Shown here: positions 18,481 through 27,718 of the stretch, in pieces
Position numbering within the stretch: the stretch's first letter is position 1
Layout of the letters: each line of letters opens with the position of its first letter
Assembly: GCF_002855515.1 (NCBI RefSeq)
Contig: NZ_PKRP01000005.1
Coordinates: forward strand, 310,001 to 374,000
From: Rhizobium sp. TH135
GTDB lineage: Bacteria > Pseudomonadota > Alphaproteobacteria > Rhizobiales > Rhizobiaceae
DNA: 64,000 nucleotides
Direction of reading: 5' to 3'
Translations under genes and position numbers: made by a program
Notes under the pieces: model-generated
Databases searched by the model: none
Seen by the model: the letters and a program-made list of their open reading frames with translations, nothing else
What the model was told of the DNA's origin: nothing

Positions 18481-18525
18481 CTTGCCCATTGATTCGCGCC
18501 CCTGACAGGCGTAAAAGGCCTCGTG

Positions 18526-18581
18526 TTCCGTGGTGATTTGGCCGGCCGGCTTGCAGCCACGTAAAATAAGTCGCTAAAGGG
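18526..18581 (+). promoter_or_regulatory. SAM-II riboswitch of metA
   Basis: The stretch CCGTGGTGATTTGGCC, GGCCGGCTTGCAGCCACG, then AAATAAGTCGCTAAAG contains the conserved blocks of the alphaproteobacterial SAM-II (metA) pseudoknot riboswitch. It lies about 110 bases ahead of the metA start. S-adenosylmethionine binding is expected to lower metA expression. Confidence 0.93.
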
Positions 18582-18689
18582 CCGAGGCGAGTTCGAAGAC
18601 TTTCCGAGGACCGGTAGCGATATAAAAGCTGCCGGTGTTTTTGTTTCCGCGGTCCTCGAACCGCCGTGACAAGGAAAGTCGAGAGTAAG

Positions 18690-19616
18690 ATGCCGATCAG
18701 GATCCCCGATACGCTGCCCGCCTTTGAAACCCTCGTGCATGAGGGCGTGCGGGTGATGACCGAAACCATGGCTATCCGCCAGGACATTCGCCCGCTGCAG
18801 ATCGGCCTGCTCAACCTCATGCCGAACAAGATCAAGACAGAGGTCCAGTTCGCCCGCCTGATCGGCGCTTCGCCGCTGCAGGTCGAGCTGACGCTGGTCC
18901 GCGTCGGCGGCCACAAGGCGAAAAACACCCCCGAAGAGCATCTCCTCTCCTTCTACCAGACCTGGGACGAGGTGAAGGACCGCAAGTTTGACGGCTTCAT
19001 CATCACCGGCGCGCCTGTCGAGACGCTGCCCTTCGAGGAAGTCACCTACTGGCCGGAGCTGAAAGAGATCCTTGATTGGACCGAGACCAACGTGCATTCG
19101 ACCATGAATGTCTGCTGGGGCGGCATGGCTGCGATCTACCACTTCCACAAGGTGCCGAAGCATCCGCTGAAGGAAAAGGCCTTTGGCGTTTATCGCCACC
19201 GCAACCTCGCGCCATCCTCGGTCTATCTCAATGGTTTCTCCGACGACTTCCAGGTGCCCGTCTCACGCTGGACGGAAGTCCGCCGCGACGACATCGAGAA
19301 GGTTCCGAACCTGCAGATCCTGCTCGAATCCGACGAGATGGGTGTCTGCCTGGTGCAGGAGAAGCAGGCCAATCGCCTCTACATGTTCAATCACGTGGAG
19401 TATGATTCGACCTCGCTGGGCGACGAGTATTTCCGCGACAAGTCATCCGGCATCCCGATCAAGCTGCCGCACAACTACTTCCCGCACAACGACGATACGC
19501 TCGCTCCGCTGAACCGGTGGCGCGGTCACGCGCATCTCCTGTTCGGCAACTGGATCAACGAGATTTATCAGATGACGCCTTACGACCTGAACGAGATCGG
19601 CAAGGCCCCGCGCTGA
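18690..19616 (+). CDS. metA: Homoserine O-acyltransferase MetA (acetyl-CoA type predicted)
   Basis: 308 residues. First committed step of methionine synthesis: acylation of homoserine. The catalytic Cys142 (MNVCWGG), His235 and Glu237 (NHVEYDS) are in place. Residue 111 is Glu (GAPVET); in this family Glu111 favours acetyl-CoA (as in Bacillus cereus) and Gly111 favours succinyl-CoA (as in E. coli), so homoserine O-acetyltransferase activity is predicted. ATG 18690 gives the standard [11 protein letters not shown] start; an in-frame GTG at 18666 is less likely. Controlled by the SAM-II riboswitch upstream. Confidence 0.95.
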   Translation: MPIRIPDTLPAFETLVHEGVRVMTETMAIRQDIRPLQIGLLNLMPNKIKTEVQFARLIGASPLQVELTLVRVGGHKAKNTPEEHLLSFYQTWDEVKDRKFDGFIITGAPVETLPFEEVTYWPELKEILDWTETNVHSTMNVCWGGMAAIYHFHKVPKHPLKEKAFGVYRHRNLAPSSVYLNGFSDDFQVPVSRWTEVRRDDIEKVPNLQILLESDEMGVCLVQEKQANRLYMFNHVEYDSTSLGDEYFRDKSSGIPIKLPHNYFPHNDDTLAPLNRWRGHAHLLFGNWINEIYQMTPYDLNEIGKAPR

Positions 19617-19706
19617 CGGCTCGGAGACAGGAGCGGATTTTGTCGGGACAGTCTGCGTGCTGTGTGACAGGATGCGCGCGCCTGTAAACCGAGCTTTTCC
19701 AGATCG

Positions 19707-20891
19707 ATGTTCCTGCCGTTTTTCCTGCGTCTGAAACAAGAGAAGGTTCCCGTCACGCTGCGGGAATATCTCGCCTTGCTGGAAGGCCTGCAGGCAGGTC
19801 TGGTCGACTTCGACCCGGAGGGCTTCTACTACCTCGCCCGCACCACACTGGTGAAGGACGAGCGCTTCATCGACCGCTTCGACCGGGTCTTTTCGGAGAC
19901 CTTCGGCGGTATCCTGAGCGAGGGCGCGCCGGACGGCGTCGATGCGCGTGCCATTCCCGATGACTGGCTGCACAAGCTCGCGCAAAAGCATCTCTCGGAT
20001 GAAGACAAGGCGCTGATCGAAGCGCTCGGCGGTTTCGACAAATTGATGGACACGCTGAGGGAGCGCCTCGCTGAGCAGAAGGAACGCCACCAGGGCGGCA
20101 ACAAGTGGATCGGCACGGCCGGCACCTCGCCCTTCGGCGCCTATGGCTACAATCCGGAAGGCGTGCGCATCGGCCAGGACGAAAGCCGGCACCGGCGCGC
20201 GGTAAAAGTCTGGGACCAGCGCGAATTCCGCAATCTCGACGATCGCGTCGAACTCGGCACCCGCAACATCAAGGTGGCCCTGCGCAGGCTGCGCCGCTTT
20301 GTACGCGAAGGGGCGACCGAAGAGCTCGATCTCTCCGGCACGATCCGGTCGACGGCCGAACATGGCTATCTCGACGTGAAGACCCAACCCGAGCGACGCA
20401 ATGCCGTGAAGCTCCTGATGTTCTTCGATATCGGCGGCTCGATGGACGATCACGTGCGCGAGGTCGAGGAGCTGTTCTCGGCGGCACGGTCCGAATTCCG
20501 GCACATGGAATATTTCTACTTCCACAATTGCCCCTATGAGCGGGTCTGGAAGGACAACCAGCGCCGCCACGCCGACACCATTCCGACATCAGACGTCATC
20601 AGGACATTCGGCTCGGACTACCGCCTGATCTTCGTCGGCGACGCGGCGATGAGCCCCTACGAGATCACGCATCCCGGCGGTTCGGTGGAGCACTGGAACA
20701 CCGAGAGCGGTGCGGCCTGGCTCACGCGACTGACCGACCATTTCCGGCGCCACCTCTGGATCAATCCCCTTTCGGAGGCGAACTGGGACTATACGATGTC
20801 CGTCGGCCTGATTCGCCGGTTGATCGGCGACCGCATGTATCCGCTGACGCTCGGTGGCCTTGAGGCCGCCGCACGTGAACTGGCGCGGTGA
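19707..20891 (+). CDS. CoxE-like VWA domain protein
   Basis: 394 residues. The N-terminal part (FFLRLKQEKVPVTLREYLALLEGL) is typical of proteins annotated as VWA containing CoxE-like. The C-terminal VWA domain carries a MIDAS-like DIGGSMDDH near residue 241, a segment HNCPYERVWKDN, and FVGDAAMSPYEI. Such proteins partner MoxR ATPases in metal-centre assembly (CoxD/CoxE for CO dehydrogenase). The only MoxR ATPase in the window is at the left edge, 19 kb away, so a functional pair is possible but unlinked. No signal peptide. Confidence 0.87.
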   Translation: MFLPFFLRLKQEKVPVTLREYLALLEGLQAGLVDFDPEGFYYLARTTLVKDERFIDRFDRVFSETFGGILSEGAPDGVDARAIPDDWLHKLAQKHLSDEDKALIEALGGFDKLMDTLRERLAEQKERHQGGNKWIGTAGTSPFGAYGYNPEGVRIGQDESRHRRAVKVWDQREFRNLDDRVELGTRNIKVALRRLRRFVREGATEELDLSGTIRSTAEHGYLDVKTQPERRNAVKLLMFFDIGGSMDDHVREVEELFSAARSEFRHMEYFYFHNCPYERVWKDNQRRHADTIPTSDVIRTFGSDYRLIFVGDAAMSPYEITHPGGSVEHWNTESGAAWLTRLTDHFRRHLWINPLSEANWDYTMSVGLIRRLIGDRMYPLTLGGLEAAARELAR

Positions 20892-20937
20892 CGGACAGAA
20901 AAAAGACTTTGATGAGAATAGGCGAGGAAGCGACAAG

Positions 20938-21948
20938 ATGACGAAGACAGTGTTTGGCGTGATGCCCACGGGAGAAGCGGTCGAGAAGGTCAGCCTGAAG
21001 GGAGGCGGCCTTGAAGCCTCGATCATCACTTTCGGTGCGGTCTTGCAGGACCTGCGCCTCGACGGCCACGATGCACCGCTGGTGCTCGGTTTCGAGGATC
21101 TCGCCGGCTATCTCGATCATTCGCCCTATTTCGGCGCGACACCCGGCCGCTGCGCCAACCGCATCGGTGGCGGCCGCTTTACGCTGGATGGCACCGACTA
21201 CCAGCTGGAGCTCAACGAAAAAGGCGTCAGCCATCTGCATGGCGGTTCTGATGGCATGGGGCGCCAGAACTGGACGATCCTGGAACACGGGTCCGATTTC
21301 GTCGTGATGGAGGTGACCGATCCGGACGGCCGCGCCGGTTATCCCGGCACGGCGCGGACACGCGCGACCTTTACGCTGAAAGCCGGCGGCACTTTCTCTG
21401 CCCTTTACGAAACCGTGACCGACAAGCCGACGATCGCCAATGTCTGCCACCACGCCTATTTCAATCTCGATGGCCGGCCCGACATTCTCGGCCATGACCT
21501 GATGATCGCGGCTGACCACTATACCCCTGTCGATGAGCGGCTGATTCCGACCGGCGAAATCCGCCCTGTCGAGAACACGGCCTTCGATTTCCGCGAAATG
21601 CGACCGATTCGCCTGGAGGTGGATGGGGAGCAACTGGGTTACGACCACAATTTCTGCTTCTCCAGCAGCCGGGTTGCCAAACGCAGCGTGGCGCTGGCCC
21701 GCAGCGTCAATTCCGGCGTGACCATGGAGATCCTGACCACGGAGCCGGGCGTGCAGTTCTACGCCGGCGGAAAGGTGTCACCGGCCGTCCCAGGCCTCGA
21801 AGGCCGCCGCTATGGCGCCTTTGCCGGATTCTGCATGGAAACACAGGTCTGGCCGGATGCGATCAATCATCCGAACTTCCCGAACGCGGTGTTGCGCCCC
21901 GGCGAGGTGCTGCGTCAGGAAACGGACTACGTATTCTCACGGGCATGA
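20938..21948 (+). CDS. galM: Aldose 1-epimerase (galactose mutarotase)
   Basis: 336 residues from ATG 20938, which has GAGGAAG upstream. Interconverts the alpha and beta anomers of aldoses. Seen in order: FGAVLQDLRLDG, the substrate-binding GATPGRCANRIGGGRF, HLHGG, the catalytic-base area CHHAYFNLDG, and the catalytic Glu in CMETQVWPDAINHPNFP. Length is normal. The preceding VWA gene ends 46 bases upstream, so the two could be co-transcribed. Confidence 0.9.
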   Translation: MTKTVFGVMPTGEAVEKVSLKGGGLEASIITFGAVLQDLRLDGHDAPLVLGFEDLAGYLDHSPYFGATPGRCANRIGGGRFTLDGTDYQLELNEKGVSHLHGGSDGMGRQNWTILEHGSDFVVMEVTDPDGRAGYPGTARTRATFTLKAGGTFSALYETVTDKPTIANVCHHAYFNLDGRPDILGHDLMIAADHYTPVDERLIPTGEIRPVENTAFDFREMRPIRLEVDGEQLGYDHNFCFSSSRVAKRSVALARSVNSGVTMEILTTEPGVQFYAGGKVSPAVPGLEGRRYGAFAGFCMETQVWPDAINHPNFPNAVLRPGEVLRQETDYVFSRA

Positions 21949-22057
21949 TGTAAAAAAGCGCTCGGCTGCAGGATATCCTGCAGTCGGTCGCATGCTGGAA
22001 ACGATCAGGCCGCATTGGCGTGTATCGTGTCAAAGTTACCATTCTCGGAGGAGAAAA

Positions 22058-22132
22058 TGGAGCGGGTGAAGCGATTCGAACGCTCGACCCCAACCTTGGC
22101 AAGGTTGTGCTCTACCCCTGAGCTACACCCGC
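22058..22132 (-). tRNA. tRNA-Gly (anticodon GCC)
   Basis: Read on the minus strand, the acceptor stem GCGGGTG pairs with CACCCGC, the D-arm is GCTC...GAGC, the anticodon arm CAACC-TTGCCAA-GGTTG shows GCC, and the T-arm GAGCG-TTCGAAT-CGCTT is standard. The 3' CCA is encoded. Length 75 bases including CCA. Confidence 0.96.
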
Positions 22133-22405
22133 TCATAACCTCGATCCTGGGGTAGTGTCTGGATCGTGGGCCGTCCGTCTTGCGGCGACGGGCGCTATAT
22201 GGCCCAACCGATTTTTAAATGCAACAGGGAAATGACGGATCAGGGCCAAAAAAATTCGAAATCTTCACAACAGGCTGACAAAGCTCAGCTTTTGCGGGGT
22301 TTTTGGCGCCAAGAAAGATTGCAGTATGTCGGTCTTGAGCCTATGGCTCGAACAGAAATCGAGTAGATGGCACGGGCAAAACCCTGACATTTGAAGCGAG
22401 GCACC

Positions 22406-22909
22406 ATGACGACGCCGAAAACAGCAGACGATCTCTTCCGTTTCCTCGATGAACTGGGAGCAGCCCACAAGACGAAGACCCATCCGCCTGTCTTCACCGT
22501 GGCGGAATCGGTATCGTTGCGCGACGAGATCCCCGGCGGCCACACCAAAAACCTCTTCGTGAAGGACAAGAAGGACAACTTCTTCCTCCTGACGGTCGAG
22601 GAAAATGCCTCCGTCGATCTGAAAACCGTGCACACGATCATTGGCGCTGCCAGCAAGGTTTCCTTCGGAAAGCCGGAAAAGCTGATGGAATATCTCGGCG
22701 TCGTGCCAGGAGCCGTGACCGCCTTCGGGGCAATCAACGATACAGGCAAGAACGTGACCTTCGTGCTCGACAAGGATCTGATGGAGCATGACACCATCAA
22801 CTGCCATCCGCTTTCCAACGATGCCACGACCTCGATCGGCCGCGATGATCTGGTCCGCTTCATGGAAGCGACCGGCCACACGCCGCTTGTCTTGAAAGTC
22901 ACGGCCTGA
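22406..22909 (+). CDS. Prolyl-tRNA editing protein (ProX/YbaK family)
   Basis: 167 residues from ATG 22406 (GAGG upstream). A free-standing editing domain of the YbaK/ProRS-INS superfamily; the ProXp-ala group hydrolyses Ala-tRNA(Pro) made in error. The conserved lysine region GGHTKNLFVKDKK and the LDKDLMEHDTINCHPLSND loop with GXXXP-type turn are visible. Sits alone between tRNA-Gly and a CnoX-type gene. The substrate (alanyl versus other mischarged tRNA) is inferred from the family. Confidence 0.87.
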   Translation: MTTPKTADDLFRFLDELGAAHKTKTHPPVFTVAESVSLRDEIPGGHTKNLFVKDKKDNFFLLTVEENASVDLKTVHTIIGAASKVSFGKPEKLMEYLGVVPGAVTAFGAINDTGKNVTFVLDKDLMEHDTINCHPLSNDATTSIGRDDLVRFMEATGHTPLVLKVTA

Positions 22910-22973
22910 CATACGATCTTAACGGCAATGACGGCGGCCACCTTTAGGTCGCGAAACAGGCGGGAGATGCATG

Positions 22974-23942
22974 ATGAGCGACTACGGCAACCCTTACGGC
23001 GGCTATGGCAACCAGACCATGACGGCCCAGTTCGGTGGCCCCGCTGCAGCGGCTCCGCCGGCCGGTGAACTCATCAAGGACACCACCACGGCCAATTTTG
23101 CCCGCGACGTCATGGACGAGTCGCGCAACCAGCCTGTTCTGGTCGATTTCTGGGCCCCCTGGTGCGGTCCGTGCAAGCAGTTGACACCGATCATCGAAAA
23201 AGCGGTCTCCGAAGCCAGCGGCCGCGTGAAGCTGGTCAAGATGAACATCGACGACCATCCATCGGTCGCAGGTCAGCTCGGCATCCAGTCGATCCCCGCT
23301 GTGGTCGCCTTCGTCAACGGCCGCCCCGCGGACGGCTTCATGGGTGCGCTGCCCGAAAGCCAGGTCAAGGCCTTCATCGACAAGGTGGCAGGGCCTGCTG
23401 GCGCCGATCAGGCGGCAGAGATCGCGGCTGTGCTTGAAGAAGCCTCCGGCCTGCTGGCTGGCGGCGACATCGACGGCGCGGCCCAGCTTTTCGCCGCAAT
23501 CCTGCAGGCGGACCCGGACAATACGCAGGCGATCGCAGGTCTGGCGGAGTGCATGATCGGCGCCAATCAGCATCAGAGGGCGCGCGAGCTTGTGACGCAA
23601 CTGCCGGAGGAGCTGGCCAAGGCGCCGGAGGTGCAGGCGCTTCTCAAGCGGCTCGACCAGATCGACGAGGCCCGCAAGCTTGGTGACCCTGTGGCACTTG
23701 AGCACACGCTGTCGCTCAATCCCGACGATCACGAAGCACGCATGAAGCTTGCCAAGATCCGCAATGTTGAGGGTCGTCGCGAGGAAGCGGCAGAACATCT
23801 GCTGCTGATCATGAAGCGTGACCGCACTTTCGATGACGACGGCGCGCGCAAGCAGCTGCTGCAATTCTTCGAGGTCTGGGGGCCGAAGGAGCCGGCAACA
23901 GTCATGGCGCGTCGCAAGCTCTCGTCGATCCTCTTTTCGTGA
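22974..23942 (+). CDS. cnoX: CnoX/YbbN-type thioredoxin with TPR domain
   Basis: 322 residues. A thioredoxin fold with active site WCGPCK near residues 63-68 is followed by TPR-like helices (residues 150-322). E. coli CnoX is a chaperone that delivers substrates to GroEL and lacks a working CxxC; here the motif is complete, as in Caulobacter, so redox activity is expected. ATG 22974 was chosen over the adjacent ATG 22971 for spacing from GGGAG (22962-22966). The Gly/Ala/Pro-rich first 25 residues are probably unstructured. Confidence 0.9.
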   Translation: MSDYGNPYGGYGNQTMTAQFGGPAAAAPPAGELIKDTTTANFARDVMDESRNQPVLVDFWAPWCGPCKQLTPIIEKAVSEASGRVKLVKMNIDDHPSVAGQLGIQSIPAVVAFVNGRPADGFMGALPESQVKAFIDKVAGPAGADQAAEIAAVLEEASGLLAGGDIDGAAQLFAAILQADPDNTQAIAGLAECMIGANQHQRARELVTQLPEELAKAPEVQALLKRLDQIDEARKLGDPVALEHTLSLNPDDHEARMKLAKIRNVEGRREEAAEHLLLIMKRDRTFDDDGARKQLLQFFEVWGPKEPATVMARRKLSSILFS

Positions 23943-24029
23943 GCCGCCGCGGGCCTTGAGTTTTGGGTTCGGCGACCCAGATAGAAGCAAGAATGAACAC
24001 CGGCATAAGTCCGGACAGGATGTGCTTCA

Positions 24030-24707
24030 ATGCAAGTGGGAAATGCCCGATATCTGACGGCTGCGGACCTTCCAGAGACGGTCCCGGTCTTCCCCATCTC
24101 CGGCGTGCTGCTGCTGCCCGGCGGCCAGCTCCCCCTCAACATCTTCGAGCCGCGTTACCTCGCCATGCTCGACGCGGCGATCTCGGGTAACCGGCTCATC
24201 GGGATGATCCAGCCCGCCATGTCCGAGGTTCAGGCCAACATCCTGCCCGAGCGCCCGCAACTGGCCCAGGTCGGCTGCATCGGACGTATCACCTCGTTTA
24301 CCGAGACCGGTGACGGCCGCTACATCGTGTCTTTGGCGGGCGTGTGCCGTTTTCGCCTGATGGACGAGGTCCAGAATTCAAAGCCCTTCCGTACCTTCCA
24401 TATTGCCCCCTTCGTCGCCGATCTGACAAGCGCGGAAGATGAGGGACAGGTGGATCGCGCGGGCCTGCTCGGCGCCTTCAAGGCTTACCTTGAGGCGAAC
24501 AAGCTGGAAGCGGATTGGGAGAGCGTCGAACGCGCCTCAAACCTCACTCTGGTCAATTCCCTGTCGATGATGTCGCCATTCGGTCCGCCGGAAAAGCAGG
24601 CCCTGCTCGAGGCACCGGATTTGAAGACCCGCGCCGAGACCCTGATTGCGATCACCGAGATACTGCTGGCGCGTACCTTCGGCGAAGCCGACACCATGTT
24701 GCAGTAA
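24030..24707 (+). CDS. LON peptidase substrate-binding domain protein
   Basis: 225 residues resembling the N-terminal domain of Lon protease without ATPase or protease parts. Typical segments: [29 protein letters not shown] and [32 protein letters not shown]. Such stand-alone proteins (PUA-like fold) are widespread in proteobacteria, and their role is not established. It follows the CnoX-type gene by 88 bases and precedes the Trm112-like gene by 4 bases, a common gene order in rhizobia. Confidence 0.85.
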   Translation: MQVGNARYLTAADLPETVPVFPISGVLLLPGGQLPLNIFEPRYLAMLDAAISGNRLIGMIQPAMSEVQANILPERPQLAQVGCIGRITSFTETGDGRYIVSLAGVCRFRLMDEVQNSKPFRTFHIAPFVADLTSAEDEGQVDRAGLLGAFKAYLEANKLEADWESVERASNLTLVNSLSMMSPFGPPEKQALLEAPDLKTRAETLIAITEILLARTFGEADTMLQ

Positions 24708-24711
24708 GTCG

Positions 24712-24909
24712 ATGGCAGACAATCCGACTAGCCTTGTCGATCCCAAGATGCTTGAGCTTCTGGTGTGCCCGCTGACGCAGGGCACGCTGAAATGGGACCG
24801 TGAGAAGAACGAACTCGTCTCGGAGAAGGGCAGGCTCGCCTATCCGATCCGCGATGGCATACCGATCATGCTGGTATCGGAAGCCCGCAAGCTCGAAATG
24901 CCGGCCTGA
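24712..24909 (+). CDS. Trm112/YcaR-family small protein lacking zinc cysteines
   Basis: 65 residues starting at ATG 24712. Pattern [17 protein letters not shown] ... [18 protein letters not shown] matches bacterial YcaR (Trm112-like, UPF0434). In E. coli YcaR the zinc-type motif is CPVC plus a further Cys; here only the first Cys remains (CPLT) and the later one is replaced, so zinc binding is unlikely. Trm112 proteins activate methyltransferases in eukaryotes; bacterial partners are mostly unknown. Four bases follow the Lon-N gene. Confidence 0.85.
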   Translation: MADNPTSLVDPKMLELLVCPLTQGTLKWDREKNELVSEKGRLAYPIRDGIPIMLVSEARKLEMPA

Positions 24910-24942
24910 GCGGCCGCCTCGGCTCCCCCATCAGGATTTCGT

Positions 24943-26157
24943 TCAGATGCTCTGTCCGCCCAGCAGGCGCGGCCGATCGCGGCCAGAAGAACCTGCGGCC
25001 TCACGAATGAAGTAGCTCTTCAGACCTGGAATGCGATCGACCATGCCGAGGCCGAAATCGCGCATCACCCGGATCGGCGTGATATCGTTGGAGAAGAGCC
25101 GGTTGAGCACATCGGTCGTTACCCCCATCCGGAAGGTATCGAACCGGCGCCAGATCTGATAGCGCTCAAGCACATTCACCGAGCCAATATCGAGCCCCAA
25201 GCGATCCGCCTCGACCACCGTTTCGGCGAGTGCTGCGACATCCTTGAAGCCGAGATTGAGCCCCTGGCCCGAAATCGGGTGAATGCCATGAGCGGCATCG
25301 CCGGCCAGAGCCAGCCGCGGTGCGATGAATGCGCGGGCCAATGTGAGGCCAAGCGGAAATGCGCGACGGTCCGGCGTCGCCCGGATTGTGCCCAGCTTGT
25401 GACCGAAGCGCCGTTCCAGCTCAGCCTCGAAAACCAGATCGTCCGAAGCAACCAGCCTGTCGGCATCCTCTGTCCGCTCGGTCCAGACGAGCGACGAGCG
25501 ATTGCCCTTGAGTGGCAGGATCGCAAACGGACCGGCAGGCAGAAAATGCTCTTCGGCAACGCCGTCATGCGGGCGCTCATGTTCGACGGTGGTCACAATG
25601 CCGGACTGGCCATATTGCCAGGTGACCGTCTTGATCCCGGCAAGATCCCTGAGCTTCGAGCGTACGCCATCGCAGGCAACGACAAGCCGTGATGAAACCA
25701 CGCTGCCGTCAGACAGCGTCAGCTCGGCACTCGGCCCCGTGTCACGAAATCCGGTCGCGCGCAGGCCGTGACGGATGGCGATCCCGCGTTCCTCGCAAGC
25801 CTCGCGAAGCGCTGCGACCATGCTGACATTCGGGATCATATGCGCAAAGGGTCGACCGTCCTCGACGGCACCGTCAAAAGTGAGGAAGACGGGACGCACA
25901 GGGTCAGACGTTTTCGAATCGGTGACGATCATCCGGGTGATGGGCTGCGCGTCGGGCTCGATCCGGTCCCAGAGACCGAAGACGTCGAGCATCTTGGTGG
26001 CAGCCGCGATGATGGCGGAGGCGCGCAGATCCTTTTTCCAGGCTTCCTCGGGCGCCGCCTCGACCACTTCGACCGCGAGGTGGGGAGCAGCCTGCTTGAT
26101 GGCAACGGCTGCGGACAGACCGACATAGCCTCCGCCGACGACGAGCACATCCAGCAT
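24943..26157 (-). CDS. UbiH/COQ6-family FAD monooxygenase (ubiquinone biosynthesis)
   Basis: 404 residues. FAD-binding VVGGGYVGLSAAVA opens the protein, the middle DG motif is VVACDGVRSKLRDLAG, and GDAAHGIHPISGQGLNLGFKDV is the second FAD motif; these are diagnostic of UbiH/UbiF/COQ6 flavin hydroxylases that add hydroxyls to the quinone ring. Which carbon it hydroxylates (UbiH, UbiF or UbiL role) cannot be told. ATG 26157 begins MLDVLVVGGG. It is divergent from tesB; 83 bases lie between the starts. Confidence 0.88.
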   Translation of the reverse strand: MLDVLVVGGGYVGLSAAVAIKQAAPHLAVEVVEAAPEEAWKKDLRASAIIAAATKMLDVFGLWDRIEPDAQPITRMIVTDSKTSDPVRPVFLTFDGAVEDGRPFAHMIPNVSMVAALREACEERGIAIRHGLRATGFRDTGPSAELTLSDGSVVSSRLVVACDGVRSKLRDLAGIKTVTWQYGQSGIVTTVEHERPHDGVAEEHFLPAGPFAILPLKGNRSSLVWTERTEDADRLVASDDLVFEAELERRFGHKLGTIRATPDRRAFPLGLTLARAFIAPRLALAGDAAHGIHPISGQGLNLGFKDVAALAETVVEADRLGLDIGSVNVLERYQIWRRFDTFRMGVTTDVLNRLFSNDITPIRVMRDFGLGMVDRIPGLKSYFIREAAGSSGRDRPRLLGGQSI

Positions 26158-26240
26158 GGCAAATTCCTTTGTTCTTGTAGACCTGACGACACCTATATAG
26201 ATCAGCCTTGAACGGGTGCCTATAAGCGGAGCAATGCATT

Positions 26241-27125
26241 ATGTCGCAGCCAGCTGGACAGACCAAACCGATGCAGGAGCTGATCGAGCGTCTCGATCTG
26301 GAAAAGCTTGAGGAAAACCTGTTTCGCGGCAGCAGCCCACAAAATGGCTGGCAGCGGGTCTTTGGCGGCCTCGTCATCGCACAAGCCCTGATGGCGGCAC
26401 AGCGTTGCGTCGATCCGGATCGCATCGTTCATTCGCTGCATGCCTATTTCATGCGCCCGGGCGACCCGTCCATTCCGATCGTCTACCAGGTCGAGCGCAT
26501 CAGGGATGGCTCATCCTTCACCACGCGCCGCGTAGTCGCGATCCAGCACGGCAAGGCCATCTTCTCGATGTCGGCGTCCTTCCAGGTGGAGGAGCTGGGG
26601 TTCGACCACCAGGTCTCGATCCCGAACGTACCCGCCCCCGAAACCCTGATGGGCGAAGCCGAGTTCCGCGCCGCCTTCCTCGCGCAGGCGCCGGATACGG
26701 TGAAGAAATACTGGGGGCGCGAACGCCCGATCGAAATCCGCCCGACGTCGCTGACCCATTACCTCTCACGCGAGAAACTCGAGCCCGAGGCACATATCTG
26801 GGTACGTGCGTCGGGACTCGTTCCCGATGACAGGCACTACCAGGCGGCAATCCTTGCCTATCTCTCGGACATGACCCTGCTCGACACCTCGCTCTATGCC
26901 CATGGCACCTCGATCTTCGATCCGGAGCTGCAGGTGGCGAGTCTTGACCACGCGATGTGGTTCCACAGACCGTGCCGGCTGGACGACTGGCTGCTCTACA
27001 CACAGGACAGCCCCAGCGCCGCCGGAGCCCGCGGCATGACCCGCGGCAGCATATTTACGCGGGATGGACGGCTTGTCGCGTCGGTGGCGCAGGAAGGCCT
27101 GATCCGCAAACGAGCAAATGACTAA
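26241..27125 (+). CDS. tesB: Acyl-CoA thioesterase II
   Basis: 294 residues, a double hotdog-fold thioesterase that hydrolyses medium- and long-chain acyl-CoA. Segments expected for TesB: FRGSSPQNGWQRVFGGLVIAQAL, HSLHAYFMRPGDP, the catalytic-Asp region ILAYLSDMTLLDTSL and HAMWFHRPCRLDDWLLYTQDSPSA with the active-site Gln region (ASVAQEGLIR). Length is close to E. coli TesB (286). Confidence 0.93.
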   Translation: MSQPAGQTKPMQELIERLDLEKLEENLFRGSSPQNGWQRVFGGLVIAQALMAAQRCVDPDRIVHSLHAYFMRPGDPSIPIVYQVERIRDGSSFTTRRVVAIQHGKAIFSMSASFQVEELGFDHQVSIPNVPAPETLMGEAEFRAAFLAQAPDTVKKYWGRERPIEIRPTSLTHYLSREKLEPEAHIWVRASGLVPDDRHYQAAILAYLSDMTLLDTSLYAHGTSIFDPELQVASLDHAMWFHRPCRLDDWLLYTQDSPSAAGARGMTRGSIFTRDGRLVASVAQEGLIRKRAND

Positions 27126-27147
27126 AACAGCATCAAACATTCTTTTA

Positions 27148-27175
27148 TGCACAATTTTTGTGCGCACATTGCGCA
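27148..27175 (+). promoter_or_regulatory. Candidate NtrC binding sites upstream of glnK
   Basis: TGCACA-ATTTT-TGTGCG (27148-27164) and the overlapping TGCGCACATTGCGCA (27161-27175) are dyads close to the NtrC consensus TGCACC-N5-GGTGCA. They lie 70-100 bases before the candidate sigma-54 promoter, a normal enhancer distance. Confidence 0.6.
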
Positions 27176-27246
27176 TTCAACTGCCTGTTTATTAGCTCAA
27201 TTTCACAGAAGCTTTACATTTCAATAACTTATAGAAAATTCTGAAT

Positions 27247-27691
<445 letters not shown>

Positions 27692-27718
27692 GAACGGCTG
27701 TAAGGGGAGTTGTTACTG

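Larger units (their letters stand above)
17097..18525. other. Repeat-rich, gene-free region
   Basis: About 1.4 kb without a credible gene: the open frames here are short, have arginine/proline-rich translations typical of non-coding GC-rich DNA, and run across palindromic repeats. It holds RIME-like palindromes (17159-17320), a CCTTGG-bounded palindrome (17505-17540), a terminator-like hairpin (17981-18046), a 162-bp inverted-repeat element (18090-18251) and a further repeat pair next to the metA riboswitch (18265-18480). Confidence 0.7.

Noticed and set aside
17097..18525. CRISPR array
   Set aside because: The repeats are palindromic, inverted and unevenly spaced, with no regular spacer structure and no cas genes.
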